Positions 6,957 to 14,521 of a stretch of DNA of 18,684 nt are shown in pieces. The notes below the pieces were generated by a model that was not told where the DNA came from, did not search any database, and saw only the letters and a program-made list of their open reading frames with translations. Where the stretch lies: positions 1-18,684 of the forward strand of contig DAOTWP010000278.1 in the NCBI GenBank assembly GCA_034435675.1. Reading direction: 5' to 3'. The stretch is from DAOTWP01 sp034435675 (lineage in GTDB: Bacteria; Chloroflexota; Anaerolineae; Aggregatilineales; Phototrophicaceae). Position 1 is the stretch's first letter. Every line of letters starts with the position of its first letter. The translations under genes were made by a program, and so were the position numbers.

Positions 6957-6990
6957 AACAAAAGCCAGCGCATACGCTGGCTTTTGTTTT
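6957..6990. terminator. Strong bidirectional Rho-independent terminator
   Basis: A 14-bp stem (AACAAAAGCCAGCG at 6957-6970, CGCTGGCTTTTGTT at 6975-6988) encloses the loop CATA. The arm ends give TTTTGTT on both strands, so it can stop the tRNA transcript from the left and the CobW transcript from the right. Confidence 0.85.
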
Positions 6991-7056
6991 GGCTGCACCA
7001 GCCTTACGCTGACATACCCCGCGCCGGGTTTCTGTGGTTTTCCTGCCTGCCACAGC

Positions 7057-8136
7057 TCACCCGCTTGCTGGCAGGCGATGCGTGGGCACAGGTCTTCCCG
7101 GATAAAACGCACTGTGGGCGAGCAGTTCAACGCGGGCGTGATGCGCCGCGCCAACCTGCACCAGCGTTGTTGTGACCAATTCGCTGAGCGCTTCGGTTGT
7201 CGTCTGCGCACGCGCGTTAATCAGCAGTTCCAGCGGCGACTGGCGAAACACGGGCAGTGGCGGGGGTGCTTCGTCGTTCAGCGCCGTCAGGCTTAGCTTA
7301 ACATGCTGCTCGGCATCGCTGACCAGCAGCTTGACATGCCCTACCGGAATTGCTGCCGCCTGCAACCGCTGCCGCAGTCCATCCACCAGCGCTGCGACCA
7401 GGCTGGCGGCGTCTGCTGGCGACAGGTACAGGCGCACCTGCTGGTCGAGCCAGGCAAGCGCCACTTCTCCCCGCGCATAACGCGCGTAATCAATCGCCAG
7501 GGTGTGCGTCTGTGCCGCCATACCCGGCACGGCAAGCGCGTCGAGCCAGCGTTCGATGTCTGCATCGTCATGCGTATGTTGCAGCAAAAGTCTGTGCTGC
7601 GGATAACGCGCCCGTGCCAGGGCTGCGGTGTGCGCCAGCGCCTCGGCGGAAAGCAGATCGCGCTTGTTGATCACCAGCACATCCGCTTCTTCGATTTGTT
7701 TGTCAAAGATATAGACCACATCATCGGCAAAGGGCATCGGCGCGCCGGTCAAGCGCTGGTGCAGCAGGCGGCTGTCCACAAACACGGACAGGCTGGCGGG
7801 CTGTGTGCGCATTTGCTGTAATGGACGCAGCACAGTCGCCACCACATCCGCGCAGGAACCGACACTTTCGGCAAAGACTGCATCCGGCTGTGCCCGCGCG
7901 ATCAACTGCGTCAGGCGTTCGTCCAGATCATCATAGTTGCAGCAGAAACAGCCGCCCGTCACTTCAACCGCCGGGAGCGCCAGTTGGCGCATAAAAGCGG
8001 TGTCTACCAGATACCTGCCCTGATCGTTGGTAATCACGCCGACTCGTTTGCCAGCGGCGATGAGCTGCCGTGCCGCTGCGCTGATCGCCGTCGTTTTGCC
8101 GCTGCCCAGAAAACCGCCTACCAGATGCAACTGCAT
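7057..8136 (-). CDS. CobW/COG0523-family GTPase (putative metal chaperone)
   Basis: A 359-residue G3E-type P-loop GTPase. The P-loop is G7-GFLGSGKTT16, the family metal-binding motif C63-F-C65-C66 follows GG, the switch region is E90-S91, and the base-specificity motif is N157-KRD160. The C-terminal half (about 210-345) is a weakly conserved CobW C-terminal-type domain. Family members deliver zinc or other metals to client enzymes, or serve cobalamin synthesis; none is proven here. It begins 17 bases after the UroD-thioredoxin gene, with GGGAAGG upstream of the ATG, so the two are one transcript. Its likely client is the UroD-fold protein upstream, whose relatives bind zinc through cysteine ligands. 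A Fur-like inverted repeat at the head of this transcript fits a metal-controlled unit. Confidence 0.88.
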   Translation of the reverse strand: MQLHLVGGFLGSGKTTAISAAARQLIAAGKRVGVITNDQGRYLVDTAFMRQLALPAVEVTGGCFCCNYDDLDERLTQLIARAQPDAVFAESVGSCADVVATVLRPLQQMRTQPASLSVFVDSRLLHQRLTGAPMPFADDVVYIFDKQIEEADVLVINKRDLLSAEALAHTAALARARYPQHRLLLQHTHDDADIERWLDALAVPGMAAQTHTLAIDYARYARGEVALAWLDQQVRLYLSPADAASLVAALVDGLRQRLQAAAIPVGHVKLLVSDAEQHVKLSLTALNDEAPPPLPVFRQSPLELLINARAQTTTEALSELVTTTLVQVGAAHHARVELLAHSAFYPGRPVPTHRLPASG

Positions 8137-8153
8137 GGTGCTGTGCCTTCCCG

Positions 8154-9527
8154 TTATGCTGTCGTCAGCACTGCCTGCAAATCGCGCAGCAGCTCGTCGT
8201 TGCTGGGGATGATAGATGCATACTTCAACTGTCCGTTGATGTAGATGCTCGGAAGCTGCTGCACGCCCATCTGCTTGCAGCGAGCAACATTCTCGCGGTT
8301 GGTGAACTTGTACTCCACGATGTCAATTTTTGTGCCCAGTTCGGTTTTGGCGCGGCGGGCAGCACCCCACATATACGTGCAGGCGGCGCAGGTATCGGAA
8401 TCGAGTGTAAAGACCTCGATCAGCGGGCGTTCCAGATGCTTGTAATCAGGAATGTCTACCGGCAGGTCAAACAGATCAACCGCCTCGTAGTTCGCCAGCA
8501 TTTGCCGTGCGCTGGCAGGATCACGCACTGTCTGGACGATGCCAATCGTATTCTCAATCGGGATGTCATAGGGCATATCGCAGCCGGGCGCCAGCACAAA
8601 GTTGTGTGGATCAATACTGTCCAGCAGACTGAGCGTGAACTGCATGTTATCCTGCTGTGTGCCCATCAGCATTACGGTAGTCAGCGGAATGTTGCCACCC
8701 AGTGCAATGTTGTAACGGTCGGTGATCGCTTTTGCCACCCCCAGATTCACGTTTTCGTCCACACAGATCAGATCAGGCGCGGTCTTGCACATCGGCTCGA
8801 TATTTTTGGTGGCATCCCCACAGACAAAGAATGCCCCAAACGCCTGCTGCTGGCGGATGGCGCTGAACAGGTCCGCAAACCCGGCGCTGAGGAACTGCTC
8901 GAAGTGCTTCGGTCCAATCTGCGACACCAGTGGATCAACGACGGCAATGATGTCCATGCCAGCTTCGATGTAATATGCCGCCATCTGCCGGGCGACTGCG
9001 CAGGTATAGTCCAGCAGCCGCGCCAACTGCTCCGGCTGGAACAGCATATCCATGAAAATTTCGGTACCACGCAGATGTGATGCCAGCGTGAAGGGACCGC
9101 AGATCAAGCCCAGCAGGGCAGTGTGTTCGCCAACAGCCGCTTTCATTCTGCCCATTACATCCAGAATCAGCGGCAGGCGTCCAGCGGTTTTCTGGGGCAG
9201 AGATTCCGGCGGGGTTGGGTCTGCTGCCAGTGGATGCGATGCAACGGAAGGCGGCGCTTTTTCTGCCCAGAGCAGTTCACAGCCCAGGATTTCCGCTTCG
9301 ACCTGCAAGTCGAACAGCACCGGTTGCCCATCAGGGTCGTAGACCTCGTTCACTGCCAGCAGCGCCTCAAACAGGCGGTCAGCGTCGGTCAGCACATCGA
9401 CTGCGCTGCTGCCCTTGAGTTTGCCCGCGTGTACGCCTGCAAAGGGTACCCAGGGAACAGCATTCGTGTGCCGGTGCCGCAGGGTGTCCAGCAGCAGCGC
9501 CTTACCATTGTGTTGTCTGCGTGTCAT
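8154..9527 (-). CDS. UroD/MtaA-type methyltransferase-like protein fused to a thioredoxin-like domain
   Basis: A 457-residue fusion. Residues 1-350 follow the uroporphyrinogen decarboxylase fold as used by corrinoid methyltransferases (NAVPWVPFAGVHAG start, ICGPFTLASHLRGTE, EAGMDIIAVVDPLVSQIGP, DENVNLGVAK, ALGGNIPLTTVML). The usual zinc HxC motif reads F234-V-C236, and a second cysteine lies at C316 (APGCDMP). Residues 368-457 form a thioredoxin/glutaredoxin-like domain with C380-A-A-C383 and a cis-proline at P426 (QQLPSIYING). A role in methyl transfer from a corrinoid, with redox control of the thiols, is inference. I start at the ATG at 9527 (GGAG upstream) and not the TTG at 9581, which lies in the U-tract of the preceding terminator. 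It heads the transcript with the CobW gene. Relation to true UroD (haem synthesis) is fold-level only. Confidence 0.85.
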   Translation of the reverse strand: MTRRQHNGKALLLDTLRHRHTNAVPWVPFAGVHAGKLKGSSAVDVLTDADRLFEALLAVNEVYDPDGQPVLFDLQVEAEILGCELLWAEKAPPSVASHPLAADPTPPESLPQKTAGRLPLILDVMGRMKAAVGEHTALLGLICGPFTLASHLRGTEIFMDMLFQPEQLARLLDYTCAVARQMAAYYIEAGMDIIAVVDPLVSQIGPKHFEQFLSAGFADLFSAIRQQQAFGAFFVCGDATKNIEPMCKTAPDLICVDENVNLGVAKAITDRYNIALGGNIPLTTVMLMGTQQDNMQFTLSLLDSIDPHNFVLAPGCDMPYDIPIENTIGIVQTVRDPASARQMLANYEAVDLFDLPVDIPDYKHLERPLIEVFTLDSDTCAACTYMWGAARRAKTELGTKIDIVEYKFTNRENVARCKQMGVQQLPSIYINGQLKYASIIPSNDELLRDLQAVLTTA

Positions 9528-9548
9528 CAGTTTTAGATCTCCGGTTAG

Positions 9549-9564
9549 TGATAATTGATTATCA
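9549..9564. promoter_or_regulatory. Fur-family-like operator (7-2-7 inverted repeat)
   Basis: TGATAAT-TG-ATTATCA is a perfect inverted repeat of 7-base arms, 22 bases upstream of the UroD-thioredoxin ATG. Fur boxes have the same arms with one central base (7-1-7); here there are two. It overlaps the expected promoter: TTGCCA at 9581-9576 could be the -35 box, and GATAAT lies within the repeat. It suggests control by a metal-sensing Fur-type repressor. Confidence 0.5.
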
Positions 9565-9579
9565 ATAATGCAGTCTGGC

Positions 9580-9608
9580 AAAAAGCGGCGCGTTCACTGG
9601 AACGCACC
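9580..9608 (-). terminator. Rho-independent terminator of the xyl operon
   Basis: On the minus strand a 9-bp stem with one G-U pair (9608-9600 with 9595-9587) and a 4-base loop is followed within three bases by TTTTT (9584-9580). It lies 32 bases past the xylulokinase stop and separates the sugar operon from the UroD-CobW unit. Confidence 0.78.
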
Positions 9609-9640
9609 CCTTTCTGGTAGGTTAGCAGGCTGACGCAGAT

Positions 9641-11146
9641 TTATGCCAGTGCTGCCAGTGCCGCAAACTGCTGCTTCAACGCCGGGTAGAGTGCCCGGTA
9701 GCGTTCGTAATACGCCGGATACGCCGCCGCCCGTTCAGATGGCTGGACGCGCCCGGTAATCTGGATGGTCTGCTGGCATGCCTCGGCAGTGCTGGCATAC
9801 CAGCCCGCGCCTACCCCCGCCAGCAGCGCTGCGCCAAATGCCGCGCCTTCGGTCGTGTTGACCGTCACCAGCTCGCTGCCCAGCACATCCGCCATGATCT
9901 GCCGCCACAGCCCGCTTTTTGCGCCACCGCCAGACACCCGCACCTGCCGGATGTCGCCTAAGCCTGCCTGCTGGATCAGTGTGAAGCTGTCTTTGATGCC
10001 GAATGCGACCCCTTCCAGCACAGCGCGGGTCATGTGTGCGCGGGTGTGGCGCACGGTCAGCCCAACCCATGCTCCCCGCGCCAGCGGATCGGGATAGGGC
10101 GTGCGTTCGCCGCTGAGATAGGGCAAAAAGAGCAAGCCATCACTGCCCGGCGGCACAGCCTGCGCCTCGCCCACCAGTGTGTCAAAGTCCGTGTCGGAAG
10201 CAAGCTGATCGTGATACCACTGCAAGCTGCCTGCCGCGCTGAGCATCACGCCCATAAAGTGCCACAAACCGGGTACGGCATGGCAGAAGGCATGCAGGCG
10301 TCCTTCCGGCTCCACCAGCGGACCGGGGGTCGTCGCAAAGACCACACCGGATGTACCCAGCGTCAGCGCGATGATGCCCACTTCCACTGCCCCGACACCC
10401 ACCGCCTGCGCTGCCTGATCGCCGCCGCCGCCGACCACCGGAATTCCGGCGGCAAGCCCGGTTTCCTGTGCAGCGGCAGCGCTGACTGTGCCGGTAATCG
10501 CCGTGCCTTCGTAAGTCGGGGGCAGCCAGTCCGCCGGGATACCCAGCGCATCCAGCACTTCGGGCGACCAGGTGCGCGTTTTGAGGTCAAACAGGATCGT
10601 CCCTGCGCCGTCCGCGCAATCCATCGCGTAACTGCCGGTCAGCCGGTAGCGGATATAATCTTTGGGCAGCAGGGCATGGCGCGCCTGCGCATAAATCTCC
10701 GGCTCATGCTGCTGCACCCACAGAAACTTGGGCGCGGTGAACCCTGTCAGCGCATCATTGCCAGTGATGGCGATCAAGCGCTGTTTGCCCAGGCGCGCGC
10801 GGATTTCGTCACACTGCGCGGCGGTGCGCTGGTCATTCCACAGAATCGCCGGGCGCAGCACCTGCCCCTGTTCATCCAGCAGCACCAGCCCATGCATCTG
10901 CCCGGTCAGCCCAATGCCGGCAACCTGATCACCGCTGATACCTGCCTGTTGCAGCACCTGCCGGATGCTGGCAGCCATCGCCTGCCACCATTCCTCCGGC
11001 GACTGTTCCGACCAGAGCGGTTTAGGCGTGGACAGGCTGAGCGCCGTCGAAGCGCTGGCGACCACCTGCCCCTGCCGGTCAATCAGCAGCGCTTTGGAGG
11101 CAGTCGTCGAAACATCAAGTCCCAGTAACAATTGATCTTTTTGCAT
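9641..11146 (-). CDS. xylB: Xylulokinase
   Basis: This FGGY-family sugar kinase phosphorylates D-xylulose to xylulose 5-phosphate in the cytoplasm. The 501-residue length from the chosen start is normal. Visible motifs are the N-terminal phosphate loop (LGLDVSTTASKALL, D11), GLTGQMHGLVLLD (84-86 MHG), LWNDQRT, the catalytic-base region GGGGDQAAQAVG with D243, GTSGVVF, LPYLSGERTPYPDP and VSGGGAKSGLW. The open frame extends 49 codons further upstream, but homologues begin at MQKDQLLLGLDVS, so I use the ATG at 11146, with GAGGGCAGG ahead. It lies 79 bases after xylA, which specifies xylulose rather than another FGGY substrate. It is the last gene before a terminator. Confidence 0.95.
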   Translation of the reverse strand: MQKDQLLLGLDVSTTASKALLIDRQGQVVASASTALSLSTPKPLWSEQSPEEWWQAMAASIRQVLQQAGISGDQVAGIGLTGQMHGLVLLDEQGQVLRPAILWNDQRTAAQCDEIRARLGKQRLIAITGNDALTGFTAPKFLWVQQHEPEIYAQARHALLPKDYIRYRLTGSYAMDCADGAGTILFDLKTRTWSPEVLDALGIPADWLPPTYEGTAITGTVSAAAAQETGLAAGIPVVGGGGDQAAQAVGVGAVEVGIIALTLGTSGVVFATTPGPLVEPEGRLHAFCHAVPGLWHFMGVMLSAAGSLQWYHDQLASDTDFDTLVGEAQAVPPGSDGLLFLPYLSGERTPYPDPLARGAWVGLTVRHTRAHMTRAVLEGVAFGIKDSFTLIQQAGLGDIRQVRVSGGGAKSGLWRQIMADVLGSELVTVNTTEGAAFGAALLAGVGAGWYASTAEACQQTIQITGRVQPSERAAAYPAYYERYRALYPALKQQFAALAALA

Positions 11147-11167
11147 ACGTCGTTTACCTGCCCTCAG

Positions 11168-11205
11168 TTCCTGCCGGGGAACGGCTATGCTCACCCCGGC
11201 AGGGA
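11168..11205 (-). other. Intercistronic hairpin between xylA and xylB
   Basis: A 10-bp GC-rich stem (CCTGCCGGGG at 11170-11179 with CCCCGGCAGG at 11194-11203), extendable by a wobble and an A-T pair, with a 14-base loop. No T-tract follows on the minus strand, so read-through to xylB is expected. Confidence 0.6.
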
Positions 11206-11225
11206 TCGGAGATTCTGGTGAATGC

Positions 11226-12395
11226 TTACCGCACGCCGAACAGGATTTCCATTGTGAGCTGATCCAGCCGTTCATAGGGCAGACGCCGCGCATTCATCGC
11301 CGCACGGTCGAACGTCATCCCGCGCAGCTGCGCCGCCTTCTGCGCGCTGTAACCACCGGAGAGGAATGCATACGTGCCGTCGTCCGCGTTGATCTCCTGC
11401 ACGAGTGCCTGAATTTCGGCATCGGCATTCCAGCGGGCAGCTTTTTCCTTCAGGATCAGGTAGGTGCGCATGCAGCCGCGCGCGAAGTCTTTGACGCCTG
11501 CGTAGTCTTCGGTGCGATAAGCGTGTGCGTCGAAGTGGCGGTTGCCCGCATAGCCCACATCTTCCAGGAACTTGACGAGGAAGAATGCCTGCTTGGGCAT
11601 GGCGCTGCCAAAGCGGAAGTCCTGGTCATAGCGCCCAAACATCTGGTCGTTCAGGTCAATGTGGAACAGCTTGCCTGCTTCCCATGCCTGCGCCACTGCA
11701 TGCAGGAAATTCAGCCCTGCCATGTGTTCGTGTGCCACTTCAGGATTCACGCCGACCATTTCCGGGTGATCCAGGGTGTTGATGAACGCCAGCAGCGAAC
11801 CTACTGTCGGGGTGTACATATCGCCGCGGGGTTCATTGGGCTTGGGTTCCAGCGCAAAACGCAGGTTATAGCCGCGATCTTTGACATAGTGGGTCAGGAA
11901 GTTGAATGCCTCACGTGTGCGTTTGATCGCTTCTGCGGGGTCTTTCGTCGCGTCTGATTCAACGCCTTCGCGCCCACCCCAGAAGACATACACTTCTGCG
12001 CCAAGTTCCACGCCCAGATCAATGGCGTTCATGGTCTTTTGCAGCGTGTATGCCCGCACCGCGGGATCATTGCTGCTGAAACCGCCATCCTTGAATACCG
12101 GGTCGCTGAACAGATTGGTCGTCGCCATCGGCACGACAATGCCCGTATCGGCAAGCGCCTGCTTGAAGTCACGCACAATCTGATCGCGCTCGGCGGGTGT
12201 CGCATCAATCGGCACGAGGTCGTTATCGTGCAGATTTACGCCATACGCGCCCACGTCTGCCAGCAAATGCACCAGTTCCACCGGGGACATGCGCTGCCGC
12301 ACCGGTTCGCCAAAGGGGTCACGCCCCACATTGCCGACAGTCCACAAGCCAAAGGTGAATTTGTGTTCGGGTTTCGGTTGATATTGATCAGTCAT
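11226..12395 (-). CDS. xylA: Xylose isomerase
   Basis: Converts D-xylose to D-xylulose using two divalent metal ions, in the cytoplasm. At 389 residues it is of the shorter class found in Actinobacteria and Thermus rather than the longer E. coli class. Active-site positions are intact: H56 and D59 in NLHDNDL; E183 and K185 in ALEPKPNEPRGD; E219 and H222 in NPEVAHEHMAG; D247 in HIDLND; D257 and D259 in RYDQDFRFG; D289 in HFDAHAYR. The ATG has GAGG nine bases upstream. It follows the UroD-corrinoid gene by 76 bases and precedes xylB by 79, each gap bearing a hairpin. Some relatives also act on glucose. Confidence 0.96.
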   Translation of the reverse strand: MTDQYQPKPEHKFTFGLWTVGNVGRDPFGEPVRQRMSPVELVHLLADVGAYGVNLHDNDLVPIDATPAERDQIVRDFKQALADTGIVVPMATTNLFSDPVFKDGGFSSNDPAVRAYTLQKTMNAIDLGVELGAEVYVFWGGREGVESDATKDPAEAIKRTREAFNFLTHYVKDRGYNLRFALEPKPNEPRGDMYTPTVGSLLAFINTLDHPEMVGVNPEVAHEHMAGLNFLHAVAQAWEAGKLFHIDLNDQMFGRYDQDFRFGSAMPKQAFFLVKFLEDVGYAGNRHFDAHAYRTEDYAGVKDFARGCMRTYLILKEKAARWNADAEIQALVQEINADDGTYAFLSGGYSAQKAAQLRGMTFDRAAMNARRLPYERLDQLTMEILFGVR

Positions 12396-12437
12396 AAGTC
12401 ATCCTCAAAAAATCGCACGGGACAGGCACACAACCAC

Positions 12438-12455
12438 AGGGGGCGTGTGCCCCCT
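12438..12455 (-). other. Intercistronic hairpin between the UroD-corrinoid gene and xylA
   Basis: AGGGGGC (12438-12444) pairs with GCCCCCT (12449-12455) around GTGT: a very stable short hairpin with no T-tract on the minus strand. It lies 43-60 bases before the xylA start. Confidence 0.55.
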
Positions 12456-12471
12456 TCTTGCGTATGATAAA

Positions 12472-14430
12472 TCAGCCGTTGATATGCAGCAGCTCTTTTG
12501 CTTTGCGCACCGCAGAACTGGCATCCGGCGCATAACCATCAGCGCCAATCTGATCCACGAATGCCTGGGTTACCCCGGCGCCGCCGATCATAATTTTCAC
12601 TTTGTCGCGCAGTCCTGCCACCTGAATCGCCTGAATGATCTTGCCCATCATCGGCATGGTTGTCGTCAGGAGTGCGGACATGCCCACCAGCTCAACACCG
12701 TTTTCCTGAATCGCGTTGACGAATTTTTCCGGCGGGGCATCCGGTCCCAGGTCGATGACCTGGAAGCCCGCGCCCTCCCACATCATCGCCACGATGCTCT
12801 TACCAATGTCGTGCAGGTCGCCTTTGACCGTGCCGATGACTGCTTTTGCCACCGGCTCAATGCCAGACTCAGCGAGTTTGGGGCGCAGCACCTTCATGAT
12901 GCCCTGTGTGCCGATTGCCGCTGCCATCATTTCTGGCAGGAAGTATTCGCCGCATTCAAACTTCTGCCCGACGATGTCCATCGCCGGCACGACCACATCG
13001 TTGATAATCGTCTGTGCACTGACCCCTTCTGCCAGCGCCTTCTGCGTCTTTTCCAGCGCAATGGGCGGGTTGCCGATAATGATCGCGTCTTTCAGTTCAT
13101 TGAGCAGCGGGGAGACCGCGCCGTGTTCCTCTGCAAACAGCTTCGCCGCTTCTTCGGGTGTCAGCGCGCGCCCCGGCACAGCATCCGGGCTGGTATTATA
13201 CGTAACCGGTTTCGCTGGCGCTGCGGGATAATCCACCCAGTAGGAGTCGGGGCGGTGTCCGGGGGCATTGTCCGCTGCAAAGACGCCGTAATCCTGCAAA
13301 GCCTGCCACATCGCCAGAATATTTTCTGCCGGGACATTCGACTGAATATTGTGCACTGCTGCCCCGACAAAGCCGCCATCCGCGCCGAAATCGTCAATAC
13401 GCCGGCGCACTTCATCGCGCACCTGTGCGGGCGTGCCGTCTGTAAACACACCCTGCGTATCCACCAGCCCACCCCAGAAAGTGATGTCCTTGCCAAAATC
13501 CTTCTTGAGCTGTTTGGAGTCCATGCCCGCCGCGCTGACCTGCACCGGATTGATGATGTCCACGCCGATTTCGATCAGGTCGGGGATGATTTCGCGGATC
13601 GCGCCGCAGCAGTGGTAGAAGATTTTGGCATTGGAGCGCGCCTTGATGAAATCAAAAATGCGTTTGTGACGCGGTTTAATGATTCTGCGGTAAAACTCGG
13701 GACTCATCAGCAGCCCGAACTGCCCGGCGACATCGTCTGCTTCCTGCACCACATCGGCGTAATCGCCCACCAGCGGCAGCACGATTTCCCAGTATGCCAG
13801 CTTGATGTCAATGATCGTGTCCATCAGGTAGGTCAGCCATTCCACATTGTTGACCATATCGGGATAGACTTTTGCATAACCGCGTGTCCAGCAGGTCAGT
13901 TCAAAATAGCCCGCCGCCATCCCGCCCAGGATCACCGCCTCGCCCAGATCGTCCGCGACATGGCGGGCGCTTTCTGCCAGCCCTACAAAGCGCGCCGGGT
14001 CGGTGGGGTCAGGCCAGCGGAACTTCTTGATGTCGTCAATGGTCGTCGCGCCTGCCAGCGGGTGATCGAACATGTCATAGAAGAAACCGCCATCTTTGGG
14101 TTTGCGCCAGCCGATATTCCATTCATCGTGGAAGAAATCATAACCGGGCAGGTCGGTGGTGTTGATTTCGATGTTGAACGTCGCCGACGAGCGCGGCGCG
14201 ACATTGCGCACATCCACGCCGAGCTTCTGGCGCACATCATCGTCTACCTCAGCAATTTGCTGGAAGATGTCCATCACCCGAACGTCGACTTCCGGCAGCC
14301 CCAGCAGTTGGCGCAGCTTGCGGTAGGCGTTCAAGTGGACACTGGTCAGCACTGTGCCACCGAGATCAAACGGGATACGATCCGGTTCTTTGTGATTCAG
14401 CGCTAATTTGACACGTTCACGAGCATTCAT
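12472..14430 (-). CDS. Corrinoid methyltransferase-like fusion: UroD domain plus cobalamin-binding domain
   Basis: A 652-residue protein joining a UroD-fold domain (about 1-385) and a complete corrinoid-protein module (about 435-652). The first domain has EPDRIPFDLGGT at the start and H273-C274-C275 (FYHCCGAIREIIPDL), which could bind zinc, but no later cysteine in the domain. The second has a helical cap (LLNELKDAIIIGNPPIALEKTQKAL) and a Rossmann B12 domain with D538-L-H540-D-I-G543, S585-x-L587 and G617-G618, the classic base-off cobalamin motifs, where His540 would ligate cobalt. In CmuA and related systems such a fusion moves a methyl group from substrate to its own cobalamin. The substrate is unknown; the xylAB and importer context suggests a sugar-linked compound. 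The ATG has GGGAG upstream. No reactivating ATPase or methyl-THF transferase is in the window. Confidence 0.92.
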   Translation of the reverse strand: MNARERVKLALNHKEPDRIPFDLGGTVLTSVHLNAYRKLRQLLGLPEVDVRVMDIFQQIAEVDDDVRQKLGVDVRNVAPRSSATFNIEINTTDLPGYDFFHDEWNIGWRKPKDGGFFYDMFDHPLAGATTIDDIKKFRWPDPTDPARFVGLAESARHVADDLGEAVILGGMAAGYFELTCWTRGYAKVYPDMVNNVEWLTYLMDTIIDIKLAYWEIVLPLVGDYADVVQEADDVAGQFGLLMSPEFYRRIIKPRHKRIFDFIKARSNAKIFYHCCGAIREIIPDLIEIGVDIINPVQVSAAGMDSKQLKKDFGKDITFWGGLVDTQGVFTDGTPAQVRDEVRRRIDDFGADGGFVGAAVHNIQSNVPAENILAMWQALQDYGVFAADNAPGHRPDSYWVDYPAAPAKPVTYNTSPDAVPGRALTPEEAAKLFAEEHGAVSPLLNELKDAIIIGNPPIALEKTQKALAEGVSAQTIINDVVVPAMDIVGQKFECGEYFLPEMMAAAIGTQGIMKVLRPKLAESGIEPVAKAVIGTVKGDLHDIGKSIVAMMWEGAGFQVIDLGPDAPPEKFVNAIQENGVELVGMSALLTTTMPMMGKIIQAIQVAGLRDKVKIMIGGAGVTQAFVDQIGADGYAPDASSAVRKAKELLHING

Positions 14431-14470
14431 AAAAGGTTTCTCCCAATAATCAAAGTGTCGTCAATGAGTA

Positions 14471-14487
14471 CGCCGGGAACACCGGCG
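14471..14487 (-). other. Intercistronic hairpin between the creatininase-family and UroD-corrinoid genes
   Basis: CGCCGG (14471-14476) pairs with CCGGCG (14482-14487) around a 5-base loop, within a 91-base gap. No T-tract follows on the minus strand. Confidence 0.45.
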
Positions 14488-14521
14488 GCATGTCCGCAAT
14501 AAAAGGTCATCTATGTTTGCC

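Noticed and set aside
6865..6990. tRNA gene as an integration site of a mobile element
   Set aside because: There is no integrase, no direct repeat of the tRNA 3' end in the window, and normal housekeeping-type genes on both sides.
8154..9527. Haem-pathway uroporphyrinogen decarboxylase (hemE)
   Set aside because: The sequence follows the methyltransferase branch with cysteine motifs and a fused thioredoxin domain, and no other haem gene is nearby.
9528..9581. Longer N-terminus for the UroD-thioredoxin protein starting at TTG 9581
   Set aside because: That codon lies in the U-tract of the xylB terminator and the extension would run through the Fur-like repeat; the ATG at 9527 has a good ribosome site.
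10034..11128. 364-codon open frame on the plus strand
   Set aside because: Antisense to xylulokinase, no recognisable domain, composition typical of a shadow frame.
11147..11293. 49-codon upstream extension of xylulokinase
   Set aside because: It overlaps the end of xylA and the intercistronic hairpin, and xylulokinases start at the MQKDQLLLGLDVS region.
12445..14406. 653-codon open frame on the plus strand
   Set aside because: It is antisense to the UroD-corrinoid gene along its whole length, with His/Cys/Arg-rich sequence of no family character; a by-product of codon bias in the real gene.
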